64,000 nucleotides of DNA from Robiginitalea myxolifaciens. GTDB taxonomy: Bacteria; Bacteroidota; Bacteroidia; Flavobacteriales; Flavobacteriaceae. The position numbers and the translations under genes are program-made. Positions 60,735 to 64,000 of this stretch are shown here, in pieces; within the stretch, counting starts at the first letter, position 1, and each line of letters opens with the position of its first letter. The stretch covers positions 992,001 through 1,056,000 of the forward strand of contig NZ_FOYQ01000002.1 of assembly GCF_900115205.1 (NCBI RefSeq), read 5' to 3'. The notes under the pieces are model-generated. The model saw nothing but the letters and a program-made list of their open reading frames with translations, did no database searches and was not told the origin of the DNA.

Positions 60735-62264
60735 ATGAAAATCAGCGAAATAGACAATATTGACCTGCAATACCTCCGGTTTGAGGACTACCTGGAAATA
60801 AAGGAAGCCATGCAAAAGGCATATGCTTCCATGCCTGAATCCTACTGGAAGGAACACCACATACAAACCCTGTTGGAAAAATTTCCCGAGGGGCAGGTTG
60901 TTATTAAGGTTAACGGACAAATTGCAGGCTGTGCCCTCTCGATAATTGTCGACTTTTCCCAGTTCGAGGATCACCATACCTATAAAGAGGTTACCGCCGA
61001 TTACAGTTTTGACTCCCATACCCCGGATGGCGATGTGCTATACGGGATCGATGTCTTTATTACACCGGGATTCCGTGGCCTTCGTCTGGGCCGCAGGCTC
61101 TATGATTACCGCAAAGAGCTATGCGAGAAATTAAACCTTAAGAGTATCGTCTTCGGAGGAAGGATTCCGAATTACCATAAATATGCATCCGAACTCAGCC
61201 CGAAAGAGTACATCGAGAAAGTGCGCTTAAAGGAAATTTCAGACCCTGTGCTCAACTTTCAGATTTCAAACGATTTCCACCCAACCCGTATCCTGAAGAA
61301 TTACCTGGAAGGCGATACCCTTAGCCAGGAATTCGCTGTTTTGATGGAGTGGGACAACATCTATTACGAAAAGGAGAGTAAAAAGGCGGCTACTCAAAAA
61401 AAGGTAGTTCGCCTGGGGCTCATTCAGTGGCAAATGCGTCCGTATTCCGACATTAAGGCGCTTTTGCAACAGGCGGAATACTTTATTGATTCGGTTTCCG
61501 TATACCGTTCCGACTTTGCGTTGTTTCCGGAATTCTTTAACGCCCCGCTTATGGCCGAACACAACCACCTGAGCGAGGCTCATGCCATACGGGAACTGGC
61601 CAAGCATACCCAGGAAATTATCCAGAAGTTCTCGGAATTTTCGATCTCCTATAATATCAATATCGTTGCCGGCAGTATGCCTGAAATCATCGATGGTGCC
61701 CTGTACAACGTTGGGTATTTATGCAGAAGGGATGGTACCGTGGAGCGCTATGAAAAATTACATGTAACCCCGGATGAAGCCAAGGTTTGGGGGTTGCAGG
61801 GCGGGAATGAACTCAAGGTGTTCGATACCGACTGCGGAAAGGTTGGCGTATTGATATGCTACGATTCTGAATTCCCCGAACTCAGTCGCTTATTAGCCGA
61901 TCAGGGAATGGATATTCTTTTCGTGCCTTTTCTTACCGATACCCAGAACGGATACTCCCGAGTCCGGAATTGCGCCCGGGCCCGGGCTATTGAAAACGAA
62001 TGCTATGTCGCTATAGCGGGAAGTGTTGGCAACCTGCCCAATGTCCACAATATGGATATCCAATATGCCCAATCCGCGGTATTCACGCCATGTGATTTTT
62101 CATTTCCCTCAAGCGGAATCAAGGCGGAAGCAACACCCAATACCGAAATGATCCTCATTGCAGACTGTGATATAGACCTGCTCCGGGAGCTCCATGAATT
62201 CGGAAGTGTAAAGAACCTGAAAGACAGACGCAAGGATTTGTTTGAACTTAAAATGCGTAAGTAG
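60735..62264 (+). CDS. GNAT acetyltransferase - carbon-nitrogen hydrolase fusion
   Basis: 509 residues. Residues 1-210 are a GNAT domain (VFITPGFRGLRLGRRLYDYRKELC gives the acetyl-CoA loop). Residues about 215-505 are a nitrilase-superfamily domain with the catalytic triad Glu266 (FPEFFNAP), Lys341 (YEKLHVTPDE) and Cys375 (LICYDSEFPE). The same fusion architecture is known in other bacteria; the nitrilase part resembles amidase- or N-carbamoylputrescine-type branches, but the substrate is unproven. Cytoplasmic. A 219-base gap precedes it, containing the FAS1 control region. Confidence 0.9.
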   Translation: MKISEIDNIDLQYLRFEDYLEIKEAMQKAYASMPESYWKEHHIQTLLEKFPEGQVVIKVNGQIAGCALSIIVDFSQFEDHHTYKEVTADYSFDSHTPDGDVLYGIDVFITPGFRGLRLGRRLYDYRKELCEKLNLKSIVFGGRIPNYHKYASELSPKEYIEKVRLKEISDPVLNFQISNDFHPTRILKNYLEGDTLSQEFAVLMEWDNIYYEKESKKAATQKKVVRLGLIQWQMRPYSDIKALLQQAEYFIDSVSVYRSDFALFPEFFNAPLMAEHNHLSEAHAIRELAKHTQEIIQKFSEFSISYNINIVAGSMPEIIDGALYNVGYLCRRDGTVERYEKLHVTPDEAKVWGLQGGNELKVFDTDCGKVGVLICYDSEFPELSRLLADQGMDILFVPFLTDTQNGYSRVRNCARARAIENECYVAIAGSVGNLPNVHNMDIQYAQSAVFTPCDFSFPSSGIKAEATPNTEMILIADCDIDLLRELHEFGSVKNLKDRRKDLFELKMRK

Positions 62265-62265
62265 T

Positions 62266-63237
62266 ATGCGATTAGTGATTTTCGTATTTCTCGGCATCCT
62301 GTTTTTGAATTGTAAAGAGGTCCAGTCGGAAAGCTCCGTAAATAATGCCCCTGAATCGACCGCGGGAGTTTCGCAGGAGTTCAAGGCAAGGAAAATCAGC
62401 CTCTTTGGTCAAATCCGTCCCGGGGCACTGCCGGCGAATTTGGAAATGGAGGTAAATCAAGCCCTGGAACGTTTGGAATTCGTTGAGCCGGACACCAGTT
62501 TGGTCCGAGGCACTGATCTGGTTATCGGTCTGAATGGTGAAAACGGGCCGGTAGCTATCCCTATTAAATATCTCTCAGCGCATGAAGTCGCAAATATCAA
62601 AGTTGAGGAGGAAGCCTTACTGGTCACCTGGTGTCCTATAGTGGGAACCGCAAGGGTATTTGATCGGGAAGTGGAAGGGAAAACTACCTTCTTTGATTTT
62701 GGCCGGGCCATGCGCGGAAACAACTTACTGTTTGTAGACCGTAACACCAACACGGTTTGGAACCAACTCTCAGGAGAGGGTATAGCCGGACAGCTAGAAG
62801 GCAAGGAACTCACAATCGTGCCGAGCATCCAGAGCACTTGGGATCACTGGGAACAACAACATCCCGATACGCGGTTGCTTATTAACCGGGACAACAGCAA
62901 TCCGGTATGGCCCATGTTTATTGAAGAGGTCCCTTATTATAACACCTGGGAACCCGGGGATGGTCCCCCAGGGTCATATACCCGGCACAATACCGGAAAC
63001 CTGGGATTCGGGATAAGCCTGAAGGGTAAATCCGTATTCTTCCCCCTGGCTAAATTGCAATCTCAGGATTCCCCTTTGGAATACACCCTGGGGGAATCTA
63101 CCATGATCATACATTATTCTAAAGAAGGGATGACCGCCTGGGCCGAAAATCTGGACGGGCAAGTCCTTCCCGGATCCATTGCTTACGACTGGGCCTGGAA
63201 AACATTTTACCCGGCAACTGTAGTGTATAAGGATTAG
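62266..63237 (+). CDS. DUF3179 domain lipoprotein
   Basis: 323 residues from the ATG at 62,266, one base after the preceding stop. The lipobox is FLNC, with a lipidated cysteine near residue 16. The DUF3179 signature is complete: LVTWCPIVGTARVFDREVEGKTTFFDFGRAMRGNNLLFVDRNTNTVWNQLSGEGIAGQLEG and the C-terminal YDWAWKTFYPAT. The motif has a conserved Cys in WCP (WCPIVGTA). Function unknown. The 1-base spacing to the GNAT-nitrilase gene suggests a functional pair. It overlaps the convergent gene by 4 bases. Confidence 0.88.
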   Translation: MRLVIFVFLGILFLNCKEVQSESSVNNAPESTAGVSQEFKARKISLFGQIRPGALPANLEMEVNQALERLEFVEPDTSLVRGTDLVIGLNGENGPVAIPIKYLSAHEVANIKVEEEALLVTWCPIVGTARVFDREVEGKTTFFDFGRAMRGNNLLFVDRNTNTVWNQLSGEGIAGQLEGKELTIVPSIQSTWDHWEQQHPDTRLLINRDNSNPVWPMFIEEVPYYNTWEPGDGPPGSYTRHNTGNLGFGISLKGKSVFFPLAKLQSQDSPLEYTLGESTMIIHYSKEGMTAWAENLDGQVLPGSIAYDWAWKTFYPATVVYKD

Positions 63238-63671
63238 TCCGTTCGACTGTAAAAGAGTCCGGGGCCATCGCAGGCCCACCAACTTCCCCTGAGTGATGTG
63301 CGCGAATTGTCGAAATAAAGGAATTCTACATTGTCCGAAGTGCAATTCGCTATAATCTCTGAATCCTGGTTAAACACTAGTTTAAAGCCTACTTCTTCCC
63401 CGGCTTCTATGAGGAAAAAACTTCCGGAAGCGGTTTCGACCTGATCGTCGCGAAGCCTTGTTTTTGTAAACGTATTTCCCCGTTCAAAAACATACGATTC
63501 CTGCCATTCCATAGCTGTACCTTCACTTTCAGAACCGGCAAAGCTTCCTGTCATCCGAACCAGCTTCCACCGTTGTGGCAATTCATCAGCGCTAAACCCA
63601 AGATCATCTTCCTTGGAATTCTCACAGGACATCACCAATAAAAAGGAGAGAATCAGCAATAAGTACTTCAT
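63234..63671 (-). CDS. Hypothetical lipocalin-like lipoprotein
   Basis: 145 residues. Lipobox VMSC gives a lipidated cysteine near residue 16. The pattern QRWKLVRMTGSFAGSE and following beta strands (ESYVFERGNTFTKTRLRDDQVETASGSFFL) recall lipocalin-like lipoproteins of Bacteroidota. It ends at a WACDGPGLFYSR segment with a cysteine pair (Cys108, Cys137). Convergent with the DUF3179 gene. Confidence 0.6.
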   Translation of the reverse strand: MKYLLLILSFLLVMSCENSKEDDLGFSADELPQRWKLVRMTGSFAGSESEGTAMEWQESYVFERGNTFTKTRLRDDQVETASGSFFLIEAGEEVGFKLVFNQDSEIIANCTSDNVEFLYFDNSRTSLRGSWWACDGPGLFYSRTD

Positions 63672-63795
63672 GGCATTAGATTGTATTCTAAAGATACTTT
63701 AAAGTCCTTTGGGTTGCTCAGAATGCTTAATTTAATCCTGTATATACATGAAAACTCTCAGGAGAAATACCAACTTACGAGCTAACCCTTGAATT

Positions 63796-64000
63796 ATGTT
63801 ACGAGCTGTCCACCCTAAACTTCCTATGCGCAATAAACAGGCCACAATCAATTATTACCGGGACCAATTGCAGTTTGAAATAGCAGGAAGTCCTGACTAT
63901 GATGATTATCTGATGCTCAAAAGAGATGACATCGAAATACACTTTTTCAGATTTACTAAGTTAAACCCAAGAATTAATTATGGTCAAATCTATATTCGGG
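63796..64000 (+). CDS. VOC/bleomycin-resistance-like protein, 5' part
   Basis: 68 codons from the ATG at 63,796 to the window edge; the 3' end lies outside. The translation MLRAVHPKLPMRNKQATINY and onward (YRDQLQFEIAG, YLMLKRDDIEIHFFRF, INYGQIYIR) is the first module of a vicinal-oxygen-chelate protein of the bleomycin-resistance type, with candidate ligands near HPKLP and IEIHFF. No function beyond the superfamily can be assigned. Confidence 0.75.
   Translation, partial: MLRAVHPKLPMRNKQATINYYRDQLQFEIAGSPDYDDYLMLKRDDIEIHFFRFTKLNPRINYGQIYIR

Noticed and set aside
1-64000. CRISPR arrays, tRNA or rRNA genes, insertion sequences, prophage
   Set aside because: No spaced direct repeats, cloverleaf-like or transposase-like sequences were found in the short intergenic gaps or in the coding sequence.

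Overview
The window is an ordinary, densely packed stretch of a Bacteroidota chromosome, most likely from a marine Flavobacteriaceae relative. The evidence is the protein families (DUF6090-type membrane proteins in three copies, FAS1/fasciclin proteins, PD40 propeller lipoproteins, DUF2911, DUF819), many lipoproteins with Bacteroidota-style lipoboxes, frequent TTG and GTG starts, and weak Shine-Dalgarno sequences. Genus cannot be fixed from the sequence alone. About 68 protein genes are supported. I saw no rRNA, tRNA, CRISPR array, insertion sequence, phage gene or origin. No gap between genes exceeds 300 bases.

Layout. 1-17,813 is one long plus-strand run that begins with the tail of a cyclase-family gene. 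It carries small membrane proteins, two secreted amidohydrolases, a VanZ-like protein, SnoaL/NTF2-like proteins, an ankyrin-propeller fusion, an S41 peptidase, a set of small cytoplasmic enzymes, Dps and a class C beta-lactamase-like serine hydrolase. A bidirectional terminator separates this from a four-domain FAS1 lipoprotein on the minus strand (17,857-19,893). 20,079-30,974 is again mostly plus strand: a second serine hydrolase, DinB and LytTR genes, integral membrane proteins, a convergent CPBP protease, a PD40 lipoprotein, a second DUF6090 gene and an S41 peptidase with a CBM20-like domain. 30,976-38,412 holds an aspartyl-protease-like gene, a GH43-like propeller, a sugar O-acetyltransferase, a GH16 glucanase, an agmatinase-family ureohydrolase and an adenosine deaminase. 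38,419-41,767 is a minus-strand three-gene operon (phytanoyl-CoA dioxygenase-like, SDR, M20 hydrolase) divergent from an AraC regulator. 42,810-59,865 returns to plus-strand genes, with one convergent DUF819 gene at 45,299-46,447: a membrane alpha/beta hydrolase, MFS and SulP transporters, a third DUF6090-like gene, a YtcJ-type amidohydrolase and a penicillin-acylase-type Ntn hydrolase. The right end has a small secreted FAS1 protein (minus), a GNAT-nitrilase fusion followed one base later by a DUF3179 lipoprotein, a small minus-strand lipoprotein and the start of a VOC gene cut by the window edge.

The general theme is an envelope and periplasm rich in hydrolases (three metal-dependent amidohydrolases, two S41 peptidases, two serine beta-lactamase-like enzymes, an M20 enzyme, an acylase, GH16 and GH43-like proteins). 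This fits a heterotrophic scavenger of peptides, amides and polysaccharides. Genes are very tightly spaced, with repeated ATGA, GTGA and TGATG overlaps, but neighbours are mostly functionally unrelated.

I found no clear new multi-gene system. The most interesting signals are: (i) a shared upstream element in front of both FAS1 genes, made of GTTWAAC-like repeats spaced 21-22 bp apart; (ii) the AraC / dioxygenase-SDR-M20 locus, whose M20 member appears to lack the first canonical metal ligand; (iii) unusual fusions (ankyrin with PD40, CBM20-like with S41, amidohydrolase with SnoaL); and (iv) an exact 23-bp tandem duplication that straddles the acylase stop codon.
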